Part shown: one piece after another, positions 21,209 through 31,985 of the stretch | How positions within the stretch are numbered: position 1 is the stretch's first letter | How the letters are laid out: each line of letters begins with the position of its first letter | Assembly: GCA_036258175.1 (NCBI GenBank) | Contig: DATAEE010000421.1 | Location: forward strand, 21,618 to 85,617 | Source: DATAEE01 sp036258175 | Lineage (GTDB): Bacteria; Acidobacteriota; Vicinamibacteria; Vicinamibacterales; 2-12-FULL-66-21 | DNA: 64,000 nt | Direction of reading: 5' to 3' | Translations under genes and position numbers: made by a program | Notes under the pieces: generated by a model | The model's input: the letters and a program-made list of their open reading frames with translations, nothing else | What the model was told of the DNA's origin: nothing | Databases searched by the model: none

Positions 21209-22075
21209 ATGCCATCACTCATTGACCTCCGCCGCCGGATCCGCGCGGTCAAGTCGACGCAGCAGATCACGAAAGCCATGAAAATGGTCGCGGCCTCGCG
21301 GCTTCGCCGCGCCCAGGAGCGGATCACGAATGCGCGCCCGTTCGCGCGGGACATGGCGCGCGCGCTGAACGGTCTCGCCTCGCGGGTCGATCCGTCCACG
21401 CATCCGTTGCTGGACGCGCGTGTCGGCGCCGCCGGACCGACGTTGCTCGTCGTCGTGACAGCCGATCGCGGGCTCTGCGGGAGCTTCAACACGAACATCG
21501 TCAAGGCGGGGGGCGCCTTCATCACGGAGCATCAGGGCCGCGAAGTGGCGCTGGGCCTCGTGGGCCGGAAGGGGCGTGATTTCTTCGCGCGCCGCGGCTT
21601 TCCCGTCCGCTTCGAGCACGTCAACCTCTTTCAGAACCTCCGGTACGCGGATGCCCAGGCGATTGCCCGTGCGGCAATCGAGGACTTCACCGAGCGGCAC
21701 GTCGACGCCGTCTATATCGTCTACAACGAATTCAAGTCCGTGCTGCAGCAGAAGGTCGTCACCGAGCGGTTGCTGCCGATCCCGCGCTTCGAAGAGGCGG
21801 CGGGCGCCGCCGAACCGGCCGTCGGCTATCTCTACGAACCGGCGCCCGACGTGATCTTCCGCGAGCTGCTGCCGCGCCACGTCGAGATTCAGGTGTACCG
21901 CGCGCTGCTCGAGTCGTCTGCAGCGGAGCATGCGGCGCGGATGACGGCGATGGACACCGCAACGAAGAACTCAGCTGAGATGATCGAGTCGTTGACGTTG
22001 TACATGAACAAAGTGCGCCAGGCGGCGATCACGCGCGAAATCATCGAGGTCGTGTCGGGCGCCCAGGCGTTGTAG
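21209..22075 (+). CDS. atpG: ATP synthase F1 subunit gamma
   Basis: 288 aa. The rotor shaft of F1. The N-terminal coiled-coil helix SLIDLRRRIRAVKSTQQITKAMKMVAASRLRRAQ and the C-terminal helix AARMTAMDTATKNSAEMIESLTLYMNKVRQAAITREIIEVVSGAQAL are the parts that insert in the alpha3beta3 ring; the central Rossmann-like part has TADRGLCGSFNTNI. All conserved and full length. It stands 66 nt after atpA and 45 nt before atpD. Confidence 0.97.
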   Translation: MPSLIDLRRRIRAVKSTQQITKAMKMVAASRLRRAQERITNARPFARDMARALNGLASRVDPSTHPLLDARVGAAGPTLLVVVTADRGLCGSFNTNIVKAGGAFITEHQGREVALGLVGRKGRDFFARRGFPVRFEHVNLFQNLRYADAQAIARAAIEDFTERHVDAVYIVYNEFKSVLQQKVVTERLLPIPRFEEAAGAAEPAVGYLYEPAPDVIFRELLPRHVEIQVYRALLESSAAEHAARMTAMDTATKNSAEMIESLTLYMNKVRQAAITREIIEVVSGAQAL

Positions 22076-22120
22076 CGGACGGCAGAGTAGGCCCGGCCGT
22101 CAGGTCGGGCGTGGGGAGAT

Positions 22121-23578
<1,458 letters not shown>

Positions 23579-23593
23579 AGGCTCACATCAAGC

Positions 23594-24025
23594 ATGACGA
23601 TTCCGCCGCTGCCCACGTCGGTGACGCTCGAGATCGTGACGCCGGAACGGCTGCTCGCGCGCGAGCAAGTCGACGAAGTCGAGATCCCGGGCTCTCAGGG
23701 CTACTTCGGGGTCCTGCCGGGGCATACGCCGCTGCTGGCCACCCTCCAGGTCGGAGAGCTCTGGTATCGTAAAGGCCAGGAGAAGACGTACCTGGTCATC
23801 GCGTTCGGCTTCGCTGAAGTCCTGCCGGATCGCGTCACGATTCTCGCGCAGATCGCGGAGAAGGCGGATGAGGTCGACGTCGTCCGCGCCCGGTCGGCGC
23901 TGGAGCGCGCTGAGCAACGGCTGACGCGGCCGCAGACGGAGATGGATTTCGAGCGAGCGCGGATCGCGCTCCTCAAATCGCTCATCCGACTGCAGGTCTC
24001 CGAACGAAAACGCACACGGGTGTAG
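23594..24025 (+). CDS. atpC: ATP synthase F1 subunit epsilon
   Basis: 143 aa. The N-terminal beta-sandwich (VTLEIVTPERLLAREQVDEVEIPGSQGYFGVLPGHTPLLATLQVGEL) and C-terminal two-helix domain (AEKADEVDVVRARSALERAEQRL) fit the epsilon subunit that couples gamma to the c-ring and can inhibit hydrolysis. It is the last F1 gene. The next gene, a PP2C phosphatase, starts two bases after its stop. Confidence 0.94.
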   Translation: MTIPPLPTSVTLEIVTPERLLAREQVDEVEIPGSQGYFGVLPGHTPLLATLQVGELWYRKGQEKTYLVIAFGFAEVLPDRVTILAQIAEKADEVDVVRARSALERAEQRLTRPQTEMDFERARIALLKSLIRLQVSERKRTRV

Positions 24026-24027
24026 CG

Positions 24028-24807
24028 ATGAAGCTTTCCTGGGCCGTCGCCACCAACCCGGGGCTCAAACGCACCAGCAACGAAGACAGTTACTGCGCGC
24101 GGCCGGATCTCGGGCTCTTCGTGGTGGCGGATGGTATGGGCGGGCACGTGGCCGGCGAGGTCGCGTCGCGCGTCGCGGTCGATGCCATCGAGGCCTTCGC
24201 CGGCGAGACCGCCGGCGCCGATCGCAACCGCACCTGGCCCTTCCCGTACGACGCCAATGTCGGCGTCGACGCCAATCGTCTGAAAGCCGCGTTCCGCCTC
24301 GCGAACCGCCGCATCGGCGCCGCCATGGAAGGCTCGCAGGATCTCCGTGGGATGGCGACCACCGCATCCGCCGTGCTCGTTGGCGGTGGCGGGCGCGACA
24401 GCGCCGCGGCGATCGCGCATGTCGGCGACAGCCGTGTGTATCTGATGCGCAGCGAGGGGCTCCAGCAGCTGACGCACGATCACTCGTGGGTCGAGGAGCA
24501 GGTCCGCGCGGGGACGATGACGGCGGTGGCGGCGCGGCAGCATCCCTGGCGCAACGTCGTGACGCGCGCGCTCGCCGGCGGCGACGATCCCGAAGTCGAT
24601 GTCGTGGAAGTGACGCTCGAGCCCGGCGACCGCGTCCTGCTCTGCTCGGACGGGTTGTTCGCCGTGCTGCCGAACGAGCGAATCTCCGAAATCCTGAAAC
24701 GAGACGGCGCGCTCGAGGCGCTCTGCGAGCGGCTGATCGAAGACGCAAACGCGGGAGGCGGACCGGACAACATCACGACGCTGCTGTTGCAGGTTGATGC
24801 TGCGTAA
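24028..24807 (+). CDS. PP2C-family Ser/Thr protein phosphatase (PrpC/Stp-like)
   Basis: 259 aa, catalytic domain only. Metal-binding motifs of PP2C are present: SNEDSYC (motif 1), VVADGMGGHVAGEVAS (motif 2), AHVGDSRVYLMR (motif 6), LLCSDGLF (motif 8) and GGGPDNITTLLLQ (motif 11). Bacterial relatives reverse Hanks-type kinases. No kinase gene is next to it. It starts 2 nt after atpC and overlaps the ABC permease start by 14 bp, so it is probably transcribed with the ATP synthase genes. Confidence 0.92.
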   Translation: MKLSWAVATNPGLKRTSNEDSYCARPDLGLFVVADGMGGHVAGEVASRVAVDAIEAFAGETAGADRNRTWPFPYDANVGVDANRLKAAFRLANRRIGAAMEGSQDLRGMATTASAVLVGGGGRDSAAAIAHVGDSRVYLMRSEGLQQLTHDHSWVEEQVRAGTMTAVAARQHPWRNVVTRALAGGDDPEVDVVEVTLEPGDRVLLCSDGLFAVLPNERISEILKRDGALEALCERLIEDANAGGGPDNITTLLLQVDAA

Positions 24808-25588
24808 CCTCGCGCAGCTGTTCCGGTACCGTGGACTCGTTCAAAGCCTGGTCGCGCGAGAGCTGAAGGCGCGCTACCGCGGATCGGTGCTCGGCTTCTT
24901 CTGGTCGTTCATCAATCCGCTGCTGCTCCTCCTGATCTACACGTTCGTGTTCCGCTACATCATCGAGTCGCGCGCGCCCAAGCACGACCCGTACGCCCTC
25001 TTCATGTTCTGCGGCATCCTGCCCTGGTCGTGGTTCTCGGCCTCGCTCATCGAGTCCTCGAACGCGCTGATCGCGGGCGGCAACTTGATCAAGAAAGTGC
25101 TCTTTCCGGCGGAGATTCTGCCGATCGTGGCGGTGTTCGCGAACATGGTGCACTTCTTTCTGGGGTTGCCGATTCTCGCAGCGTTTCTCCTCTATTACGG
25201 CCGGCCGTTGAACGTGGCGGAGCTCTTGTGGTTTCCGGTGGTCGTCGGGGTACAGCTCCTCCTCACGCTCGGCCTCGCGCTGGTGCTATCGGCACTGACC
25301 GTGCACTTTCGCGACCTGCGTGACATCCTGACCAACGTCCTCACGTTCTGGTTCTTTGCCACGCCGATCATCTATCCCATGCTGCTCGCCGGCGCGCTCG
25401 AGCGCCGGCTGCTGAACCTGAACCCGTTCACTCATCTGGCGATCTCGTACCAGGAGATCCTTTTCTACGAAGGACCGTTCGGCCATTGGAGGTGGCTGCT
25501 CGCGCTGGGCGCCGGATCGGTGGGACTTCTGCTGGTAGGATTCTTCGTCTTCGATCGGTTGAGGGACTCATTTGCGGAGGAAGTGTGA
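24794..25588 (+). CDS. ABC-2 type polysaccharide/O-antigen export permease (Wzm-like)
   Basis: 264 aa, six predicted membrane segments (for example FINPLLLLLIYTFVFRYII, FANMVHFFLGLPILAAFLLYYG, VQLLLTLGLALVLSALTV, LLALGAGSVGLLLVGFFVF). The N-terminal RELKARYRGSVLGFFWSFINPL is typical of TagG/Wzm/KpsM permeases. With the next gene it would export a lipid-linked glycan across the inner membrane. It overlaps the phosphatase end by 14 bp and shares a GTGA overlap with the ATPase gene. Confidence 0.9.
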   Translation: MMLRNLAQLFRYRGLVQSLVARELKARYRGSVLGFFWSFINPLLLLLIYTFVFRYIIESRAPKHDPYALFMFCGILPWSWFSASLIESSNALIAGGNLIKKVLFPAEILPIVAVFANMVHFFLGLPILAAFLLYYGRPLNVAELLWFPVVVGVQLLLTLGLALVLSALTVHFRDLRDILTNVLTFWFFATPIIYPMLLAGALERRLLNLNPFTHLAISYQEILFYEGPFGHWRWLLALGAGSVGLLLVGFFVFDRLRDSFAEEV

Positions 25589-26889
25589 TCCCCGCGATTG
25601 AAGTCTCGCACGCGACGAAGGTCTATCGCCGCTACAGCGGCCGCCGGCAATTCGCGACGCTCAAGAGCGCGCTGCTGTCGGGAAGCCTCATCCGGGATTT
25701 GCGCCCCGAAGAACGCTTCACGGCGGTCGAGGACGTATCGTTCGACGTCCCGGCCGGCCGGACGCTCGGCATCATCGGAAGAAACGGATCCGGCAAGAGC
25801 ACGATGCTGAAGCTCGTCGCCGGGATCACGAAACCGACGAGCGGAACCGTCCGCGTGAACGGCCGCGTCTCTGCGCTCATCGAGCTGGGCGCGGGGTTTC
25901 ATCCGGAGATCTCAGGCCGGGAAAACGTCTTCATCAACGGCATCATGCTCGGTCTCTCGAAGCGCGAAATCTCGCGGCGGTTCGACGAGATCGTCGAATT
26001 TGCGGAGATGCAAGAGTTCATCGATGCGCCCGTGAAGACGTATTCCTCAGGCATGTATATGCGGCTGGGGTTCGCTGTGGCGATTCACGTCGATCCCGAC
26101 GTGCTGCTCGTGGACGAAGTCCTGGCGGTGGGCGACGAGAGCTTCACCCACAAATGCCTCGACAAGTTCGCGGAGTTCAAGCGCCGCGGCAAGACCATCC
26201 TGCTGGTGACGCATTCGCTCGGCCTCGTCGAACGCTTTTGCGACCAGGCGCTGTGGCTCGACACCGGACGGGTCCGCGCGACCGGCGACCCGAAGCGCGT
26301 CGTGGACAGCTACATCACCGACGTCGAGAAGAGCGAGGAAGCGCAACTCGCGAGTGAGCAGGGCAAGTCGGTGTCGGAGCCGCCGCCAGACGGGCCGCAG
26401 GACACGCCAGGGACGGGATCGGTCGAGGGCAGATGGGGATCTCACGAAGCGGAGATCCTCGACGTGCAACTGGCCGGGCCGGATGGTGAGGCAGCTCACA
26501 TCTTTCAGAGCGGGGAGCCGCTCGAGATCCGGTTACGCGTACGCGCGAACCAACCGCTCGAAGACTTCGCGTTCGGCATCGGCATCTTCAATGCCGAGGG
26601 CGTTCGCTGCTACGGGACGAATACCGATATCGACGAATTGAAGCCCGTACGTTTTTCCGGCGAAGCGGAGGCCGTCTTCCGCATCGAGAGCCTGGACCTC
26701 GTCGAAGGCACTTACAAGCTGGACGCGGCGGTCCACAAGCTGGATGGCTACCCGTACGACTATCACCGCCTGCTCTACACGTTTCGTGTGAAGTCGCGCA
26801 CGCGCGACGTCGGCATTTACCGGCCGCGGCACGAGTGGCGCTTCACCGGCGGTGCAACCTTGACGACCGGCGCGCAGAAAGCAGGATGA
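25585..26889 (+). CDS. Polysaccharide ABC exporter ATPase with C-terminal carbohydrate-binding domain (Wzt-like)
   Basis: 434 aa from GTG 25585, preceded by GCGGAGGAAG and overlapping the permease stop as GTGA. The nucleotide-binding domain has Walker A GRNGSGKST (65-73), signature YSSGMYMRLGF and Walker B VLLVDEVLAVGD. A linker (about 235-275) leads to a beta-rich C-terminal domain (FQSGEPLEIRLRVRA, GIGIFNAEGVRCYGTNT, LDLVEGTYKLDAAVH) of the Wzt-C type, which in O-antigen exporters reads the modified chain end. Substrate is unknown. Confidence 0.9.
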   Translation: MIPAIEVSHATKVYRRYSGRRQFATLKSALLSGSLIRDLRPEERFTAVEDVSFDVPAGRTLGIIGRNGSGKSTMLKLVAGITKPTSGTVRVNGRVSALIELGAGFHPEISGRENVFINGIMLGLSKREISRRFDEIVEFAEMQEFIDAPVKTYSSGMYMRLGFAVAIHVDPDVLLVDEVLAVGDESFTHKCLDKFAEFKRRGKTILLVTHSLGLVERFCDQALWLDTGRVRATGDPKRVVDSYITDVEKSEEAQLASEQGKSVSEPPPDGPQDTPGTGSVEGRWGSHEAEILDVQLAGPDGEAAHIFQSGEPLEIRLRVRANQPLEDFAFGIGIFNAEGVRCYGTNTDIDELKPVRFSGEAEAVFRIESLDLVEGTYKLDAAVHKLDGYPYDYHRLLYTFRVKSRTRDVGIYRPRHEWRFTGGATLTTGAQKAG

Positions 26890-27380
26890 GCGCGCTCAGC
26901 CGCGGAGGAGTCGTCAGCCTGTCCGATGCGACGCGTCTCGTAGCCGAGCTCAGAAAGTCCGGTCGGCGCATCGTCTTTACCAACGGTGTCTTCGACTTGC
27001 TGCATCCGGGGCACCTTCGATACCTCAAAGCCGCCCGCGCTCAGGGGGACATCCTCATCGTCGGCGTCAACTCCGACCGATCGGTTCGCGCCAACAAAGG
27101 TCCCGGCCGGCCGGTAATCCCGGAGGCCGAGCGCGCGGAAATCCTGGCTGCCCTCGATCCGGTCGATGCCGTCGTCGTGTTCGATGAGGACACGCCCGCC
27201 GAGATCGTCCGGACGATCCAGCCCGACGTGCTGGTCAAGGGGGCCGACTGGCCGGCGGATCAGATCGTCGGGCGCGATACCGTCGAGGCGCGCGGCGGCC
27301 GCGTGGTTCTCGTCCCGGTCGAACACGGCTACTCCACGACGAGCATCCTGGAGCGGATCAAATCGAAGCCCAACCGCTGA
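26886..27380 (+). CDS. rfaE2: D-glycero-beta-D-manno-heptose 1-phosphate nucleotidyltransferase (RfaE domain II)
   Basis: 164 aa. Single nucleotidyltransferase domain with TNGVFDLLHPGHLRYL (HPGH 40-43) and the C-terminal block EHGYSTTSILERIK, matching the C-terminal half of HldE. It activates heptose for lipopolysaccharide core or S-layer glycans. The separate form implies that the kinase half (RfaE1) is another gene, not in this window. Its ATG overlaps the Wzt-like stop (ATGA), consistent with a common envelope-glycan role. Confidence 0.9.
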   Translation: MSALSRGGVVSLSDATRLVAELRKSGRRIVFTNGVFDLLHPGHLRYLKAARAQGDILIVGVNSDRSVRANKGPGRPVIPEAERAEILAALDPVDAVVVFDEDTPAEIVRTIQPDVLVKGADWPADQIVGRDTVEARGGRVVLVPVEHGYSTTSILERIKSKPNR

Positions 27381-27424
27381 GCGAGTGTTATCATCGTGGG
27401 TTCCGGGCGTAACAAAAACCGCGC

Positions 27425-30400
27425 ATGACGACTGCCACCTCCCTCGCGCTGCGCGCGCTCTTCAAGTCGGCGCTCGGCCGGCTCGAGACAGGTGTGCCCG
27501 GCCATCGTCCCGGGCTCGACCGGCGCGTTACCGGGCTGACGCCTGCCGCGCACGCAATGTATGTCGCGGGTGCGGCACGCGACGGGTTGACCGTGCTCGT
27601 GGCGCCGACCGATCGAGACGTCGAGCGGATGACATCTGACGCCCGATTCTTCCTCTCTGCGCTGGATGGTCTTTCCGACGTGGATGCGGAGCGTCTCGTA
27701 CTCCCGTTTCCCTCCCACGAAATCGATCCGTATCGCGGCCTGACGCCGCACTTCGAGATCGCCAGCGCGAGGGCGAGAGCGCTCCATGCGATCGCCGCGG
27801 GCCGGGCACGGATCGTCGTGGCGTCGGCGGCCGCTCTCCTTCCTCGCGTCAGCCCGCCGGAACGAAGTCTCGCCGTGTCGATCGATCTCGCGCCCGGCAC
27901 CGACATCGATCCCCAGGCGCTCGGCGACCTGCTCGTCGAGGCGGGATACACGCGCCAGGATCCGGTCGATCAGCACGGCGAGTTCTGCGTGCGCGGGGGT
28001 GTCGTGGACTTCTATCCGGCCGGTGACGAGCAGCCCATACGCATAGAGTTCATCGGCGACACGATCGAATCGATCCGCCGCTACGACTCGGCGACGCAGC
28101 GATCGATCGCGCCGCTCGACCAGATTGCGATCGTCCCGCTTCGCGAGCGCTTCGAGGATGCGGACGCGTCGGCGACATTCCTGGACTATGTGGCTCGCAC
28201 GGGCGGCACGCGCCTCTTCGTGTCGGAGCCTGAGGAGGCCGTCCGGCAGGCCCGCAAGGTGGTCGAGCAGGTACGCGCGAGCTTCGAGGACGCGCAGGCG
28301 AAGGCGCCAGACGCCCGGCATCCCGCGCCGGAGGCGTTATTCGCTGGCGTCGACGACGTGGACGCGTGGCTCGCGAGCGGGACGGCATTGGAGGAGCTCG
28401 CGATCGACGACGGCGCGCCCGGGACGAGGCACATCGCCTGCCAGCCCGTCGTCGAATTCCGCGGCCGGGTGCCGGACTGGGTGGCCGAGATCCGGCACGC
28501 CCGCGAGCGCGGTGAGGTGGTCCTCTTCGTGGCGCACTCGACCGGTCGCGCCGAACGCGCGCTCGAGCTGCTGCGCGAGTACGAGGTGGTCGCGGTTCCC
28601 GTGGCCCATACCGACGAGGCGCACACGGCCACCGTGTTCGTCGCAACGGGTCATCTATCCCGGGGTTTCAGACTGCCCGACGCCGGCCTGGTCATCTACG
28701 CCGAGACCGACGTTCTCGACGAAGAGCGCCGCGTCCACGAGCGGCGAAAGTCAGCGGCCAGCAGCTTCCTGTCGGACTTCCGCGACCTGAAGGTCGGAGA
28801 TTACGTCGTTCATGTCGATCACGGGATCGGCATGTTCGTCGGATTGAAACGGATCCAGGTTGGCGGCCGCGACGGCGCTCAGGAGTTCATGGAGCTCCAT
28901 TACGCCGGCGACGACAAGCTGTTCGTGCCGATTGAACGGCTGGACCTCGTCCAGAAGTTCACCGGCGGCGCGAAGCCCGCGCTGGATCGTCTCGGCGGGA
29001 CGACCTGGGAGCGCGCCAAGACACGCGTGAAGAAGGCCATGCGCGACATGGCCGAGGAGCTGCTCAAGCTTTACGCGGCGCGGAAGGCCGTCAGCGGTCA
29101 CGCGTTCTCACCCGACTCGCACTGGCAGCGCGAGTTCGACGAGGCCTTCGAGTGGGAACTCACGCCGGATCAGCGGGCGGCCGTCACAGATATCAAGCGC
29201 GACATGGAAATACCGTCGCCGATGGATCGGCTGCTCTGTGGCGACGTGGGATACGGGAAGACAGAAGTGGCGATGCGCGCGGCGTTCAAGGCGGTGATGG
29301 ACGGCAAGCAGATCGCGGTCCTGGCGCCGACGACCGTCCTTGCTTTCCAGCACCTGAAGACCCTGCGCGATCGGTTTGCCGGCTTTCCAGTGACGATCGA
29401 GATGGTGAGCCGCTTCCGCTCGAAGGCTGAGCAGACTCAGGTTCTCGCCGACCTTGCCGCGGGGAAAGTGGACATCATCGTCGGCACCCACCGTCTGCTG
29501 TCCAAGGACGTCACATTCAGAGATCTCGGGATCCTGGTTGTGGACGAAGAGCAGCGGTTCGGGGTGGCGCACAAGGAGAAGATCAAGCAGCTTCGCCGGC
29601 GTGTGGATGTCCTGACCATGACGGCGACGCCGATTCCGAGGACTTTGAACATGTCGCTCGTCGGCATCCGCGACATGTCGATCATCGAAACGCCTCCGAA
29701 GGATCGCCTTGCGATTCAGACGAGCGTCGTGAAGTTCGATCAGCACGTCATCGCGCGCGCGATCCGCAACGAGCTCGAACGTGGCGGACAGGTGTACTTC
29801 GTCCACAACCGGGTCGAATCGATCTATTCGCTCGGGAACCTGCTGACGCGGATTGTTCCAGAAGCGCGTATCGCGATCGCGCACGGGCAGTTGAGCGAGA
29901 ACGTGCTCGAGCGCGTCATGGTCGATTTCGTAGCGCACTCCTACGACGTGCTCCTGGCAACGACGATCATCGAGAACGGTCTGGACATCCCGAACGCGAA
30001 CACGATCATCGTCAACCGTGCGGATCGATACGGCCTCGCCCAGCTCTATCAGCTCCGTGGACGCGTGGGCCGATCCGATCGCCGGGCCTACGCGTACCTG
30101 CTGATACCGCCGGAGGATTCGCTCTCGCCTGTCGCGCGAAAGCGGCTGGCGGCGATACGGGAGTTCAGCGATCTCGGCAGCGGGTTCCGCGTGGCCGCGC
30201 TGGATCTGGAAATCCGCGGAGCGGGCAATCTGCTCGGCGGCGAGCAGAGCGGGCACATCGACGCGGTCGGCTTCGACATGTACATGAAGCTGCTCGAGCA
30301 GACCGTGAAAGAACTGCGCGGGGAGGAGCTGGAGGACGAGCGCCGCGCGTCAGTCAACCTTCGCGTCGATCTTCGTCTCGACGAACAGTACATCCCCGAC

Positions 30401-30904
30401 ATGAACCAGCGGCTGACGGTCTATCGGCGCATCGCGGGCGTGCGCAGCGAGGAGGAGCTCGGGCGGACGGTCGAGGAAATCCGTGACCGGTATGGACCTG
30501 TCCCGGCCTCCCTCCTGAACCTGGCCGACTACGCGCGGATCCGGTTGATGGCCGATCGGATCGGCGTGGAGTCGCTCGACCGCGAGGGGCAGATGGTCGT
30601 CCTAAAGTTCAGGCCTGACGCCAGGATTGACGCGGCAGCGCTCGTGCGCATGGTCAGAACGCGAAACGATGTCACGCTGGCGCCGCCTGCCTCGCTCAAG
30701 CTGGACCTGCGGGGCGCGCGGCCGGAAAAGAAACGCTCCAGCTCGTGGTGGACCGCACGGGCAACCGCGGGCGAGGTGGCGCCGGGGTTCACCCGGGAAG
30801 AGATGACGCGCACGCCCGAGAGCGACCCGCGAGCGCCCGACGGGCTGTTCGAGCGCCTGGGCGGACTGCTCGACGAGTTGAGCCAGGCCGGCACGATTGG
30901 CTAA
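27425..30904 (+). CDS. mfd: Transcription-repair coupling factor Mfd
   Basis: 1159 aa, normal length. It removes RNA polymerase stalled at lesions and recruits UvrA. The N-terminal UvrB-homology region is followed by the RNA-polymerase-interacting domain (DYVVHVDHGIGMFVGLKRI), the translocase with Walker A GDVGYGKTEVAMRAAFKAV (about 606-613) and DEEQRF (about 707), and the TRG/C-terminal autoinhibitory part (VNLRVDLRLDEQYIPD). A TATCAT-like -10 lies in the 44-bp spacer upstream. The coding end overlaps the frame of the next gene but not its chosen start. Confidence 0.96.
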   Translation: MTTATSLALRALFKSALGRLETGVPGHRPGLDRRVTGLTPAAHAMYVAGAARDGLTVLVAPTDRDVERMTSDARFFLSALDGLSDVDAERLVLPFPSHEIDPYRGLTPHFEIASARARALHAIAAGRARIVVASAAALLPRVSPPERSLAVSIDLAPGTDIDPQALGDLLVEAGYTRQDPVDQHGEFCVRGGVVDFYPAGDEQPIRIEFIGDTIESIRRYDSATQRSIAPLDQIAIVPLRERFEDADASATFLDYVARTGGTRLFVSEPEEAVRQARKVVEQVRASFEDAQAKAPDARHPAPEALFAGVDDVDAWLASGTALEELAIDDGAPGTRHIACQPVVEFRGRVPDWVAEIRHARERGEVVLFVAHSTGRAERALELLREYEVVAVPVAHTDEAHTATVFVATGHLSRGFRLPDAGLVIYAETDVLDEERRVHERRKSAASSFLSDFRDLKVGDYVVHVDHGIGMFVGLKRIQVGGRDGAQEFMELHYAGDDKLFVPIERLDLVQKFTGGAKPALDRLGGTTWERAKTRVKKAMRDMAEELLKLYAARKAVSGHAFSPDSHWQREFDEAFEWELTPDQRAAVTDIKRDMEIPSPMDRLLCGDVGYGKTEVAMRAAFKAVMDGKQIAVLAPTTVLAFQHLKTLRDRFAGFPVTIEMVSRFRSKAEQTQVLADLAAGKVDIIVGTHRLLSKDVTFRDLGILVVDEEQRFGVAHKEKIKQLRRRVDVLTMTATPIPRTLNMSLVGIRDMSIIETPPKDRLAIQTSVVKFDQHVIARAIRNELERGGQVYFVHNRVESIYSLGNLLTRIVPEARIAIAHGQLSENVLERVMVDFVAHSYDVLLATTIIENGLDIPNANTIIVNRADRYGLAQLYQLRGRVGRSDRRAYAYLLIPPEDSLSPVARKRLAAIREFSDLGSGFRVAALDLEIRGAGNLLGGEQSGHIDAVGFDMYMKLLEQTVKELRGEELEDERRASVNLRVDLRLDEQYIPDMNQRLTVYRRIAGVRSEEELGRTVEEIRDRYGPVPASLLNLADYARIRLMADRIGVESLDREGQMVVLKFRPDARIDAAALVRMVRTRNDVTLAPPASLKLDLRGARPEKKRSSSWWTARATAGEVAPGFTREEMTRTPESDPRAPDGLFERLGGLLDELSQAGTIG

Positions 30905-30941
30905 AATATTGAGTCCGAGCAATTTGCAGGAAAGGCACTAC

Positions 30942-31985
30942 ATGAAGCGACTCCTCCTCTCCACGCTCGTCGTGGTTTCAGCGCTCGCCGGGGTCGCCCG
31001 GGCCGAGATTCTTGAGCAGATCCTGGTCAAGGTGAACGGCGAGATTCTGACGAAGACGGACCTCGAACAGCGTCAGACCTCCGTCCTGCGCCAGCGCAAC
31101 CCTCAGGCGCTCCAGGACGATGAGGGGCTCAAACGGGCGTTGCAGGAGATTACGCCGCAGCTCCTCGTGGACACGGTCGACGAGATGCTCCTCGTGCAGC
31201 GCGGCCGCGAGCTCGGCTACAAGATGACCGACGAGCAGTTCCGCGGGATCATCGACAACATCAAGAAGGAGAACAAGCTCGCGACCGACGAGCAGTTCAA
31301 CACGGCGCTGAAGCAGGAAGGGATGACCCTCGAGGACTTGCGCCGGTCGATCGAGCGCCGGATGCTGATCGATCGCGTTCAGCAGATCGAAGTCATGCAG
31401 AAGGTCGGCATCACGGAAGAGGAAGCCAAGGCCTACTACACCGCGCATCCTGACGAGTTCCGCACCCCGGCGACGGTCACGCTGCGCGAGATCCTCGTGT
31501 CCATTCCGGCGGGCGACGGCAAGACGATCAACGTGGCGCAGGAGGAAGAAGCGCTCGCAAAGGCGGAGGCGGCGCTCGGCCGGATTACCAAGGGTGAAGA
31601 TTTCGGCAAGGTCGCCGCCGAGGTTTCGGACGCGGCGTCGAAGGCGAACGCCGGGTTGATCGGACCGATCAACAAGAACGAACTGGCGCCGGCGCTGACC
31701 GAGCTTCTCGACGGGTTGAAGCCCGGCGAGGTGACCAAGCCGCTGCGCAGCCAGCGCGGCTATCAGATCATCAAGCTGGAATCGATGTCGACCTCCGATG
31801 TTGAGGCGTTCGAGCAGGTCCGCGACAAGATCGCCGACCGTGTCTACGACGAGAAGCGCCGCGGTGAGCTGGTCAAGTACCTCGTCCGTCTGCGGGCCCA
31901 GGCGATCATCGAGTGGAAGAACGAGGAGCTGCGGAAGATGTACGAGCAGCAGGTCGCTGCGGGAGCTAAAACGGCCACCCAGTGA
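30942..31985 (+). CDS. Periplasmic peptidyl-prolyl isomerase/chaperone, SurA-like
   Basis: 347 aa from ATG 30942, which has AGGAAAGG upstream and begins a signal peptide (MKRLLLSTLVVVSALAGVARA, cleavage after residue 21). The SurA N-terminal chaperone segment (EQILVKVNGEILTKTDLEQRQ) and a parvulin domain follow (about 160-265: ITEEEAKAYYTAHPDEF, GEDFGKVAAEVSDAASKANAGLIGPI, PGEVTKPLRSQRGYQIIKLE). It likely helps outer-membrane protein folding. An in-frame start 15 codons upstream would spoil the signal. Its stop overlaps the NusG-like start (GTGA). Confidence 0.9.
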   Translation: MKRLLLSTLVVVSALAGVARAEILEQILVKVNGEILTKTDLEQRQTSVLRQRNPQALQDDEGLKRALQEITPQLLVDTVDEMLLVQRGRELGYKMTDEQFRGIIDNIKKENKLATDEQFNTALKQEGMTLEDLRRSIERRMLIDRVQQIEVMQKVGITEEEAKAYYTAHPDEFRTPATVTLREILVSIPAGDGKTINVAQEEEALAKAEAALGRITKGEDFGKVAAEVSDAASKANAGLIGPINKNELAPALTELLDGLKPGEVTKPLRSQRGYQIIKLESMSTSDVEAFEQVRDKIADRVYDEKRRGELVKYLVRLRAQAIIEWKNEELRKMYEQQVAAGAKTATQ

